From: Perca fluviatilis
Lineage: Eukaryota; Chordata; Actinopteri; Perciformes; Percidae
Assembly: GCF_010015445.1 (NCBI RefSeq)
Contig: NC_053118.1
Span: forward strand, 5,907,781-5,971,780
DNA length: 64,000 bases
Direction of reading: 5' to 3'
The notes under the pieces were generated by a model. It did not search any database. It was given only the letters and a program-made list of their open reading frames with translations, and was not told where the DNA came from. The translations under genes were made by a program, and so were the position numbers. Positions 11,791 through 21,148 of this stretch are shown here, in pieces. How positions within the stretch are numbered: position 1 is the first letter of the stretch; every line of letters starts with the position of its first letter.

Positions 11791-11962
11791 GTTCAACATC
11801 ACGTCTCCTTAAGCCCTCTAATATTTCCTCTTTTATGTCATCAACACATCCATGATTCATGGAAATGTTGTGTAAAACACAACAAGCCCCAAAGAATGCT
11901 GCAACGTTTTGAGGACTGTACTGTAAAATGCCTCCTGACCGATCCAAACACCTGAAGCGCAT
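11790..11962 (-). pseudogene. HARBI1-like nuclease, C-terminal fragment
   Basis: On the minus strand the frame begins RFRCLDRSGGILQYSP and continues with FFGACCVLHNI. These match the conserved C-terminal block of PIF/Harbinger DDE nucleases (R-C-L-D then a cysteine-rich ACCVLHN). The catalytic DDE region upstream is absent because the element is internally deleted. It converges on the Myb-like remnant, the arrangement expected of a two-gene PIF element. Confidence 0.75.
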
Positions 11963-12654
11963 TTTCAGTAATATTTTTCCTTGTAATTATGTATGTTTGC
12001 AAAAATGGGAACTGCTGCGTCCGTGTAGATGAGAGAAGCAAAGTGTATGCGCGTTGTGTACACGCTACATTATGGCCAAGCATGCACCCCTAAAATAGCA
12101 TCTGAATAATGCGCCACTGACTTTAGGGTTTTCCTGGTCTGTGGCGCAATTGTTTTCTGAAACTGCAAAATTGCACCACGGAATGTTTGCACCTGAACAC
12201 GCCTCCTCTTTTCCCTCCACATGCGTCTGTGGAGGGAATAGTCTGCTGTGCGTCGGGTGCAAAATAGGAATGATACATGCGTCGGTGTACAAAGTCAATT
12301 GCGCTGAGTGCAAGATAGGGCCCTAAAACTGGTAGTACATTTTACACCCCAACATGCAATTACCATTATTGTCACCTACAAGCCTCCTAATGCCAGTGTA
12401 AATGCCTATCTATCTCAGCTTTCTGACATAATTAATCTATAATAATAATAATCTGTTACAACAAAGGAGCTTGTAATTCTGGGTGATATCAACCTTGACT
12501 GGAATGATGGCTCATCAAAATCTTTGAAAGCCACTGCAATGAAACTTGGACTTTATCAATTAATCAAGGATCCAACAAGAATCGGCAAAACATGAAGCTC
12601 AATTCTGGAGCTTCTCTTCATTCAACAATGAATGGTTCATAAACCCCTATGAGT

Positions 12655-13335
12655 CATCAAGGAAGAGGAGAATTTATCTGGCCCGGAGGAAGCCCGGGGC
12701 CCCCGTCTGGAGCCAGGCCCAGATGGAGGGCTTGTCGGCGAGCGCCTGGTGGCCGGGTTTGCCACGTAGAACGGGAACGCTGACTGTTGTTTATGCATAT
12801 GCACCAAACAAAAGCTTGGAGTATTTGGCCTTCTTGGAGACCTTGAGTGGAGTCCTGCATGGGGCTCCAGTGGGGGACTCCATAGTTCTGCTGGGGGACT
12901 TCAATACACACATGGGCAATGATGGAGATACATGGAGAGGCATGGTTGGGAGGAACGGCCTCCCTGATCTAAATCCGAGTGGTTGCTTGTTGTTGGACTT
13001 CTGTGCTAGTCATGGATTGTCTATAACGAACACCATGTTCAAACATAGGGATGCTCATAAGTGTACTTGGTACCAGAGCACCCTAGGCCGAAGGTCAATG
13101 ATCGATTTCATAATCGTTTCATCTGATCTGAGGCCGTATGTTTTGGACACTTGGGTGAAGAAAGGAGCGGAGCTATCAACCGATTACCATCTGGTGGTGA
13201 GTTGGGTCAGGGGGTGGGGGAAGACTCTGGACAAACCTGGTAAGCCCAAACGGGTAGTGCGGGTAAATTGGGAACGTCTGGAGGAGGCCCCTGTCCGACA
13301 GACTTTCAACTCACACCTCCGGCTGAGCTTTTCGT
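12655..13335 (+). pseudogene. Rex3 (RTE) endonuclease fragment
   Basis: This is non-LTR retrotransposon endonuclease coding: [10 protein letters not shown], then [15 protein letters not shown] (catalytic D and N of the GDFN motif), [12 protein letters not shown], then [16 protein letters not shown] (the R-S-x-I-D motif) and [11 protein letters not shown] (terminal histidine of the active site). The domain is nearly complete to about 13335, where similarity stops. The RT portion is absent here, but a Rex3 RT/C-terminal part lies at 21786-22720. The family name comes from recall of Rex3 protein sequence. The 5' end is ragged near 12655, abutting the L2-group LINE remnant. Confidence 0.75.
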
Positions 13336-13399
13336 GCATCCCTTGCTTAGGAGACGCTTTGCAGGTGGAAAGGGTACTGACACAAGTGCAGGTCGCGGT

Positions 13400-13533
13400 T
13401 TCTGTTTGCGTCATCACAACATTTCGGCCGTATTGTTTTGGTGATAAAAGTATTTCGGCCGAAAACTGAAAATGCCCTTTTGGGCCATTTGTGGCCGAAC
13501 ATTTTCGGTGGCTGAATATTCGGTGCATCCCTA
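13400..13533. mobile_element. hAT right-end fragment
   Basis: The segment carries repeated TTTCGGCCGAA-type motifs and ends in ATATTCGGTGCATCCCTA. Its reverse complement starts TAGGGATGCACCGA, a terminus that I recognise from a common teleost hAT family. The left part of the element is missing. Confidence 0.6.
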
Positions 13534-13995
13534 CTCACTACATATTGTATCCTGTCCCAGAAATGCTTGTTACTAACCTAGCTCTGGGGAGTTTACTCCC
13601 CGGAGTCCTTATGTTTCTTCTTTCTTCTGTTTCTCTGCAATTCCCGGCTGCATCCTGCTGCGTGCTGCTGCGTCCTGCCGCGTCCGCCGCATCCGACATG
13701 ACATGAACTTCCACGATGACCTTCGAAGTCACTGTTCCATTATCTTTAATGTGACTATTATGTGCCACTGTTCATCACACCCCCAACCGGCCCATCAGAC
13801 ACCGCCTACCAAGAGTCTGGGTCTGCCGAGGTTTCTTCCTAAAAGGGAGTTTTTCCTTGCCACTGTCGCAATAGCCGCTGCTAATGCTTGCTCTTGAGGG
13901 AATTACTGTAATTGTTGGGGTTTTGGAATTTATAGAGTGTGGTCTAGACCTACTCTATCTGTAAAGTGTCTCGAGATAACTCTGTTATGATTTGA
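13534..13995 (+). repeat. LINE/SINE 3' region, widespread teleost repeat
   Basis: This is the fuller copy of the family also seen at 1-205. It contains TGCCGAGGTTTCTTCCTAAA, GGGAGTTTTTCCTTGCC and TCGAGATAACTCTGTTATGA, and ends in an ATACAATTGAATTG tail of the type seen after LINE-derived repeats. I recognise it as abundant in fish genomes. No protein is encoded, and the LINE/SINE label is tentative. Confidence 0.6.
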
Positions 13996-14029
13996 TACTA
14001 TAAATACAATTGAATTGTATACTACTTGT

Positions 14030-14260
14030 AGAAGTAGTCTCGTATTGCCAGACCTTCCTCCACAGACGCTGCGTCTGGCTAGTCAACACCAGAGCCATAG
14101 AGATAGTAAGAGTTGCGACACTCTTTGATCTCGCTAGCAGGGTGGTCACGTGATTCATGTAAGCCTGTATAGTTCCAAACACACGCAGCGCTATCACGTT
14201 CTACTGTGGGACTGACAGCAGCAATTGCGATATTGAATGGTAAATATAAATAAAAACACA
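14030..14260 (+). repeat. Partial copy of the GTCTCG-type interspersed repeat
   Basis: The start (AGTCTCGTATTGCCAGACC, TTCCTCCACAGA) matches the starts of copies at 30924 and 55099. After about 14095 the sequence differs from those copies (GATCTCGCTAGCAGGGTGG region) and may be another repeat joined to it. Confidence 0.5.
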
Positions 14261-14980
14261 TACCCATGTACTTGTTTGATTGTTATTGCATTATTGCATA
14301 TTTGTAAATGTCAGTTTTACATTTGGAGTGGTAGGGTGACAATTGAAAGCTATGTATAGATACGTTTTTAAGTTTTGGAGGGAAAGCTTCACGTCCATGT
14401 TAGCATGGGTAGCACTACGCTACTGTCTTGAGTGGCTTAACCTTAACCTTACTACATCTCTGTTTTTAATTCAAAGTCCATTCAAGATGTTCTTTTTTGC
14501 ACAACTGGACTATTGGATTTTCCTTGATTTTGCTTGTAATTCTAATTTGCTTACCCGTGGTCAGACAGCGATTGAGAAAGCAGACTAGCAACAGTCCATT
14601 CAGCATTTAGTGTCCAGCCCACTTCTTCTGATGGGGCAGGTCATTTGATCATTTTAAGACTAAGCCATACACAAAGTATCAAATATATTAAAGAATAACA
14701 AGTCATTATACATGGATGAATGAATGAAATGTATTTTCTTTTATTAAACAATGATGAGACAACAAGAACAAGTACAGGAAAAGAAAGGAATACGGTGGGG
14801 AAAGGAGACAATTAAAAAAAGCAATATAAATAAGATTTACCGCTGGCACCACTGGTTATAAAACCCTCCAGCAAATGCAGATTCCACTACCTACCTATGC
14901 TGCAAAGGAGGATGCAGCATGTAAAGCTGGAGACAGGAGTTTTGGGGGTTAGTGTTTGAGATGCTGAGTGTTTAGAAAAA
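14261..14980. other. No recognised feature
   Basis: The stretch is AT-rich. No gene, TIR pair or tandem array was recognised. Confidence 0.4.
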
Positions 14981-15559
14981 AAAATCCTCTCCACATATAT
15001 CAGGCTGAGGTTTGTGGATGAATGTATGTATGAATAAGAGCAACAAAGTAGAGCCAGGGGGTTATCAATAAATAAAACATAGTCATTCTAAGTCATAGTC
15101 ATGTGTGGAAAAAGAACAAATGTGTGAACCGGTGTGCTGTGTATCTTACTTGCAAAACAAGAGCAAAGTGAAGGAACAGGGGGGAATGATATAAGTGATT
15201 AATAAACAAAAAAAATCCTCCACATATATCAGGCTGAGGTTTAGGATTGCAAAGTGCATCAGGGATACATAGTAAAGAGGGTCATTGGCTTCTCACTCTG
15301 TGAGGAATGCCAGTGTGCACTGGTTGAAAGTACAAGTGAGAGAGCTGTTTTACTAGAATTTAAAAGGGGTGCATTATACCAGCCATCCGATGAGGTGTTC
15401 ACTCTCCTGCAGGACATGGAGCAGCTGTTATGTTTGCAGACAAGTGATTCCCTCATGGAATCCTCCATTGCAGTGGCACAGCTGGAAAGAGGCCTCTCTT
15501 GAGTCTGGACAGCAACCTTCCCTCATGCCATGAGCTGAAAAAAAAATCCTTACGACATA

Positions 15560-16394
15560 CAGTACTGTGCAAAAGTCTTTTTGATTGTTTATTTTTATCA
15601 ATTTACAAAATGCAAAGTGAGCGACCAAAAAAACATCTAAATCACATCAATATTTGGTGTTACTACCCTTTGCCTTCAAACAAGAATCAATTATTATAGG
15701 TACACTTGCAAAAAGTCAGGGAACGTTGAGATCGTAGACGCAGTGGTCGGCCAAGGAAACTTAGTGCAGCAGATGAAAAACACATCAAGCTTATTTCCCT
15801 TCGAAATCGGAAGATGTCCAGCAGTGCCATCAGCTCAGAACTGGCAGAAACCAGTGGGATTTAAATGGAGTTGGAGATTTGGTCAGGATTAATGGTGTCC
15901 TCAATGCTGAGAAATACAGGCAGATACTTCTCCATTATGCAATACCATCAGGGAGGTGTATGATTGGCCCCAAATTTATTCTGCAGCAGGACAATGACCC
16001 CAAATATACAGCCAAGGTCAATAAGAACTATCTTCAGCGTAAAGAAGAACAAGAAGTTCCGGAAGTGATGGCATGGCCCCCACAGAGCCCTGATCTCAGC
16101 ATCATCGAGTCTGTCTGGGATAACATGAAGAGACAGAAGGATTTGAGGAAGCCTACATCCACAGAAGATCTGTTTGGAATAACCTACCTGCCGAGTTCAA
16201 AAACTGTGTGCAAGTGTACCTAGAAGAATTGATGCTGTCTTGAAGGCAAAGCGTGGTCACACCAAATATTGATTTGATTTAGATTTCTCTTCTGTTCATT
16301 CACTGCATTTTGTTAATTGATGAAAATAAACTATTAACACTTCCATTTTTGAAAGCATTTTTTCATACCTGCCTAAAACTTTTGCACAGTACTG
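15560..16394 (+). mobile_element. Tc1-family transposon, internally deleted
   Basis: The TIRs are CAGTACTGTGCAAAAGT at the left and ACTTTTGCACAGTACTG at the right, flanked by TA (15558-15559, 16395-16396). Its length of 835 bp is about half that of an intact Tc1 element. It carries a transposase pseudogene on the plus strand. The insertion point falls inside a copy of the local repeat at 14984-16440, so the empty site is visible in the neighbouring copies. Confidence 0.9.
15720..16265 (+). pseudogene. Tc1 transposase pseudogene
   Basis: The N-terminal part retains a GRRRR-like stretch of basic residues and helix-turn-helix sequence, but a deletion near 15860 removes the region with the first catalytic aspartate. 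The frame then runs from 15879: FILQQDNDPKYTAK holds the second catalytic aspartate and PPQSPDLSIIESVWD holds the terminal glutamate. There are 38 residues between this D and E by my count, against 34 in classic Tc1. A frame change near 16200 leads to the C-terminal GKAWSHQIL-like end. It cannot make an active enzyme. Confidence 0.85.
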
Positions 16395-16444
16395 TATATC
16401 AGGCTGAGGTTAAGGATTCAATCAAAGTGCATCAGGGCTAAGAG

Positions 16445-17150
16445 GAAGGTAAACAACCGTGATAAGGGATAGCTTGGCAGCAAGAGTCAGACTAAGAAGG
16501 CAATTTCAACACAGCAGACTTCCTCACCTAAGGTCATAACATGTAGGCCACTTTACCTTACTGGCTGTTGTGGATGTATTTGGCCTCTCCATTCCTGGCA
16601 CACCGTCCGCAGCCTCCAGTCGCCTCTTATTTCAGCAGCCACAGCCAGCAGTTGCGCCAGCTAGGGCTGCTGGAATATGGAAAGAAATATGATCATAATT
16701 ATTTCGGTCTATATTGAAATCACGATAAGTTAACATGATTACTCGTTGACTTCTGGAAAGATGTATTGAACTTAAACAGTGGAAAAAGTTAAATAAATCA
16801 ACAGTAAAAAAAAACACAACTGTGAAATTTGCCTTAATACTTTTTCATATTTAAACTTAGGTCATATGTCACTTACTGATATTTTTTGTGTGGAATAATT
16901 TGTATTCATACATGTAATCCAACAGCCCTTTCAAGGGTATAATTAAACAAACGCAACCTTATTTCTACTAGCTATAACATCAGACACACAGTACTCAGCT
17001 GACTAGCTAACACCGTCAGGTTCAGCAGATAAAACCTAAATAAAACCCGTCCTTAATCAACCTTAATGATCCTAGTAATCCAACATCAATAACTAGTTAA
17101 ATAAAAGTTGTCAGAGATTCACTACTGAACTTCGTAATTGTTGGTGTAGC
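16445..17150. other. No gene; possible hAT-like end at 16658-16800
   Basis: From about 16658 the words TAGGGCTGCTGGAATATGG and GATCATAATTATTTCGGTC resemble the terminus of a common fish hAT element; the other end was not found. The rest (to 17150) is AT-rich with many GCTAAC/AACTAGC words and no coding signal. Confidence 0.35.
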
Positions 17151-17549
17151 GATACCTTCACAGCTGGCGAAGTCTAGCTAACAAACTAGCAAATGAGCTA
17201 ACAAACTAGCAGGCAATCGGTCGTATATATCTAATTACGCTGTCCACATACAAATAAAGATCGGTATATGCATCATAAAGGGCCTCTGATATAATATAGA
17301 GTTGACAATTCAAAAGAGGTAGCTATTTAATCAACTTACCCCTGGAGATACCTTCACAGCTGGCGAAGTCAAGCTAACAAACTGGCAAACGAGCTAACAA
17401 GCTAACAAACTAGCAGGCAACCAAGATAAAAATATATATATAATTACGCTGTGCACATACAAATAAAGATCAGTATATGCATCATAAAGGGCCTCTGATG
17501 AAATATAGACAGTTGACAATTCAAAAGAGGTAGCTATTTAATCAACTTA
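17151..17549. repeat. Tandem duplication, about 195-bp unit
   Basis: The first unit is 17151-17345 and the second 17346-17549. Both start with GATACCTTCACAGCTGGCGA and end with AAAAGAGGTAGCTATTTAAT. The copies differ by scattered substitutions and small indels within the GCTAACAA-rich part, so the duplication is not recent. Confidence 0.85.
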
Positions 17550-17704
17550 TCTCAGAAGTTACCCGACAGCCAGCAATGGAAATGAATGATGCCCGACACA
17601 ATGAATGGATTGTTTGGAACTATGCAAGACTGCATACCCCAGAAGTAGGCGGCAAAAAGCGTACAACGGACCCCAATGGGAGTGTCGCCACTTTGTCTTT
17701 CTCT

Positions 17705-17910
17705 AACAGTCTGGTCCACACAGCATTCCGGGATGGGAGAAAAACATGCTCTGGTTTATTGGCATTTCTTTAAACCAATCACAATCGTCTTGGGCGGCGC
17801 AGAGCACCGGTAAATAGCTATGGGAAGGAACTTGTTTTGGTGGAACATGTGTACATTCAAAGGTTGATTTAGTCGTGCAACAGAAAACTCAGATTGGACA
17901 GATAGTCTAA
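17705..17910 (+). repeat. Partial copy of the GTCTCG-type interspersed repeat
   Basis: It contains TCCACACAGCATTCCGGGAT, GGTTTATTGGCATTTCTTTA and GAACTTGTTTTGGTGGAACA, shared with copies at 30924-31109 and 55099-55285. Both ends are truncated. I recognise the family as abundant in percomorphs; its class is unclear to me. Confidence 0.6.
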
Positions 17911-19017
17911 GGAAGTGGATAGTAATCCAGGAAGTGGAACGTCATGGATATAGACTAATAAACAAGGAGCTGCCCACGGGCACTGCCAATTTTTCCGACG
18001 CTCCATTGTTCCGACCTCTCAATAACCCGAAAAATTCCCTTTGATCCTACAGCCCACTAGTCCGACGTCCCCCATTATGGCCACGCCAAGACCCGCCCTA
18101 TGAAGTAGCTCGATTGGTTGGGGTTAGGCATTTGACCTTGAGTGGTTAAAGGAATATTTTACCGCTGGAAAGCTGAATATATCTTTAAATTGGGTCACTT
18201 ATGTAGTAGAAATGTGAAAAAAAATTGAAATTGTTGCCTTCTAGGCCGAGAAAAGCCAGAAAATGTGTTTTGGTCTTATATGGATGAAAAACACCAAATC
18301 CCAGAATGCACCTGCTGCGTTGCTTTGAGTCCACTCCCAAGCCACGCCTACCGCTTGACAGACCCGGACAGACCGACAGAGGCATTCAACTCAACTCAAG
18401 CGTGTTTTATTGTCATTTCAACCATATACACGAAACGTTTCATCGTGACTCAAGTGGTGTTACACATTTAACATATATAAAAACGTCATATAAAAACGAC
18501 ATACGAAACTAGAAAGTTACATTTAGTACACACACTTTATAGGCTCCGTAAAGTTCAGCTAACGCATACTAGCATTAGCGCTTGGTGGGCTGTAAACACC
18601 GAGCATAAACACAGCCGTGAATTAGTGTGTAATGTAGAATGGTCGGCATTTAACAGTCACAAACTCCACCAGCAGTTAGCAGTTAAATGGATACAAATCA
18701 CCACATTTCTGCGCCACTCGGTGTTAACACAGCCCACCTCTTTTACCTGGCCCACCTCTTTTACCTGGCGACAGAGCATCTCTAGCTCGGAGGGCTAGCA
18801 GGCCTGGTAGCTGGACAGTCCGGTACACTATTCAGGCATGTTTCCACAACAAAAACACAACAGTCTCTGAACTCACGTTGGGAGTGTCGTTGAAGTTGGA
18901 TGTAGTCCAGTTTGTGGTCTAAATGAGCGGACACTTGCAAGCAGGATCCGTAAAGTTCAGCTAACGCATACTAGCATTGGTGTAGCTAAACACAGAGTAT
19001 AAACACAGGCGTGAATT

Positions 19018-19443
19018 TATGGCGTTATATATGTGTCACATTCCTGAGCGAGTAATTGTATGTTTTGAGCGCAGAGAACTATATTTTGCAAGCACATTAC
19101 ATTACATTTTGAACAGAAATTAACACTCGCAAAAAATAATTTAGTTTGAGTAAACAAAAACCTATTTCGGGCACAATAAATGTATTTGCATGTCTTTCTC
19201 TGCTCGCAGGTAAAAGCTGCTGCGCTCCAGTCCTGTCTCCCTCGCTCTCAACCTCTTCTCTCTGCGCGCTCAACTCTAGACACGCTCGCTCAGATTTTTA
19301 CAGTGTTACAAGTGTGCCACAAAACCAACCAAACGCAGAATCAAAAGGTCAATTCTGATTGGCTGTTCGTCTCCAATTAGATTGCAATATCAGGAAACAA
19401 AAATCTAGGAGGAACCGTCTTTTTCAGTCAACACTTGTTGGTA
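19018..19443 (+). repeat. Left long TIR
   Basis: It matches 26510-26932 in reverse orientation, close over 19018-19385 and looser to about 19443. Shared words include AGTAATTGTATGTTTTGAGC and GAAAGACATGCAAATACA (read on the other strand). The small open frames on it are shadows that appear in both TIR copies. Confidence 0.85.
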
Positions 19444-19504
19444 CGGCAAATACCGTCTACAGTGGAGCTGTTCGACTAATGTTACTGGATTAAAACACAT
19501 TTCA

Positions 19505-20350
19505 GTCAGTATTTTGTATTATTGACATAGCTATATCACAGAAATGTCTTAATATTTGTGTGTACTATAATGCCGTTGTTTTGTTTGACTCATATCTCCT
19601 TATGTTTGACTCATCCTTCACAAGCAATCTAGCTAGCTCACACACAGCAGCCGACATGTCATCTGAACAGGCCTCGCAGCACTGTAACTAGCTAAGTTAG
19701 GTCTCGCAATGCGGATGAACAGAACAGTAGGCCTGTCACACTATAGCCACATGTAAGTAGTTTTTAATACTTTGGTTACATTACCGTATTTTATTAACCT
19801 GAATTATGTTGCTATATTAGCTTGCGAATGAGCTATCCGTTGCTAATGTTAATTTATCTCAAAAAGCAGAAACGTTAGCTAACTACTGCCAAGATATGAT
19901 TTCACGAGAGACCAGAGAGGTGTTATAAGACTCGTCAAGTGTTGTCATCTGTCTTAAAATGAAATCATATCTTGGCAGTAACGTTCTTTAGCTACAGATT
20001 TTTGACATAAATAAGCTAGCTAGCTAACGTTAGCAACGGATAGCTACTTTGCAAGTCAATTGAACCAACCTTAAAGAATTAAGGTTAATAAAACCCCACA
20101 TCGATGTAACCAGTATTACAAACTTCTTTTAAGTGGCTGTATTGTGACATTTTAGGTTTGTTCAGATGAATATGTTTGATGCATAGACTGTATCCATGCT
20201 GGGCTAGCTAATGTTAGATTTCTTGTGAAGGATGATGTTAGTCACACACGGAGATATGTAATTCAAAAAACGGTGTTGTGATTAACACAACTATTAAGGC
20301 ATGTCTGTAATATACCGGTCGGTCAATAATATAAAATACTGTGGATCAGT
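19505..20350. repeat. Foldback with arms of about 400 bp
   Basis: The left arm, about 19505-19906, is an imperfect inverted copy of the right arm, about 19958-20350. The innermost part is strongest: GCCAAGATATGATTTC against GAAATCATATCTTGGC, and TTAGCAACGGATAGCT pairs with AGCTATCCGTTGCTAA. The loop is about 50 bp. It lies in the interior of the long-TIR element. It could be a separate foldback transposon or an internal rearrangement. Confidence 0.7.
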
Positions 20351-20907
20351 AATCCTTTTTTTTTTATATTAACTCACATACCCACCCCGTCAATTCCCAA
20401 TGTGTTCACACTATCCTTGTTCTGTCCCCATCAGCACATTAGTTCACTTAAATGTTTTTCTTCTTCCATTGCTGACAGTAGTTGTTTCACATGCGTGTGT
20501 TCCTTTAAGAACTGTGGGACTGTTGCACCATGGGATCTAGTCAGGAAGTTTAATGTGAGCAGGACAGCCTCATGGTTTTGTGTTATCTCTCCATACTATC
20601 CACGTCAATCTTCCACGTTCCATGCCTTGGGCAGCATTCTCGGTATGTGAAACAGATGCTGACATACTGTTCTTATATATTTGTTAAGTATTGTCAGTAA
20701 GTTTGATGTGCAATATGTATATTTTTGATAATGATTGACAGCTCATATTGGACTGAGAGTGGGCTTCAGTGGGCTGGTTTGCCACTGTTATCTTGGGTTG
20801 TGCTACATGTAGGTATATTTTGGTTTGTTTAGATGAACAATGTGGGTTATATTACATACATCGAAATAGCTACATGACATATTTCATTTGTTTCAGCCTG
20901 CATGTTA

Positions 20908-21148
20908 GCTACTGTGTGTACTACCGCATTGCAGTAGCGTGTAGTTATATTGTTTTTACAACCGTCATTGTATAATGTTTGCGACTCCTCAATATGTAAG
21001 TAACAGGTAATTTTGTTTCATTTCCCAGTTTCACCCTTTCTAATCAAATAAATGGAGTTAAGACGATCCCAGTCTCCAGTGTTTGATGGTGGAAGGTGTT
21101 TAGCTGCTGGTCAGATTGCACAGGGTTACGTGCATGCAGGACAAGACA
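20908..21148 (+). repeat. First copy of a 241-bp identical direct repeat
   Basis: It is identical by eye to 25911-26151. It includes a splice-acceptor-like TTTCATTTCCCAG (about 21016-21028), a start codon at 21052 and the first 30-odd codons of the BEL/Pao gag. An ordinary LTR would stop before the gag start, so this is not a simple LTR pair. Confidence 0.85.

Larger units (their letters stand above)
11253..12323. mobile_element. PIF/Harbinger transposon remnant, TSD TAA
   Basis: The element is flanked by TAA at 11250-11252 and 12324-12326. The right end reads GCAAGATAGGGCCC; the left end GGACCCTTTTTTAACG is its diverged inverted partner. Two coding remnants converge inside it: the C-terminus of a HARBI1-like nuclease on the minus strand and part of the Myb-like partner protein on the plus strand. 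At 1.07 kb it has lost most of both genes. It lies inside the LINE endonuclease at 10925-12600, so it is younger than that LINE. Confidence 0.8.
10925..12600 (+). pseudogene. L2/CR1-group LINE, endonuclease domain, split by a PIF/Harbinger copy
   Basis: The left part (10925-11250) encodes the start of an apurinic-type endonuclease: a HLNTRSL motif (the N of the N-R-S signature), then PKLDELKILL, ISESWLTP (catalytic E) and YRKDRTG leading to GGGVALYVS. The right part (12327-12600) resumes with IIVTYKPP and then ILGDINLDW (catalytic D and N) and [13 protein letters not shown]. Between them sits a 1,071-bp transposon (11253-12323) whose TAA duplication marks the exact join. Frame breaks and a four-fold 14-bp duplication show it is dead. 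The RT domain is absent. The sequence upstream (10340-10920) may be its leader, but I cannot show this. Confidence 0.8.
14984..16440 (+). repeat. Local three-copy repeat, third copy split by Tc1
   Basis: The phrase ACATATATCAGGCTGAGGTT occurs near 14995 and 15222. A third copy is split by the Tc1 element: its left half ends at 15559 and it resumes at 16395 (TATATCAGGCTGAGGTTA). The second and third copies also share AAAGTGCATCAGGG. The unit is about 70-230 bp and is non-coding. The intact copies serve as an empty-site reference for the Tc1 insertion. Confidence 0.65.

Noticed and set aside
11308..11955. 215-codon plus-strand frame as a host gene
   Set aside because: It lies wholly within a PIF/Harbinger copy and overlaps an antisense nuclease remnant; only the Myb-like partner fragment is supported.
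12723..13469. 248-codon frame as a craniofacial-development-type host protein
   Set aside because: Its GDFN and R-S-x-I-D motifs belong to a non-LTR retrotransposon endonuclease, and its last 45 codons run into an unrelated hAT end.
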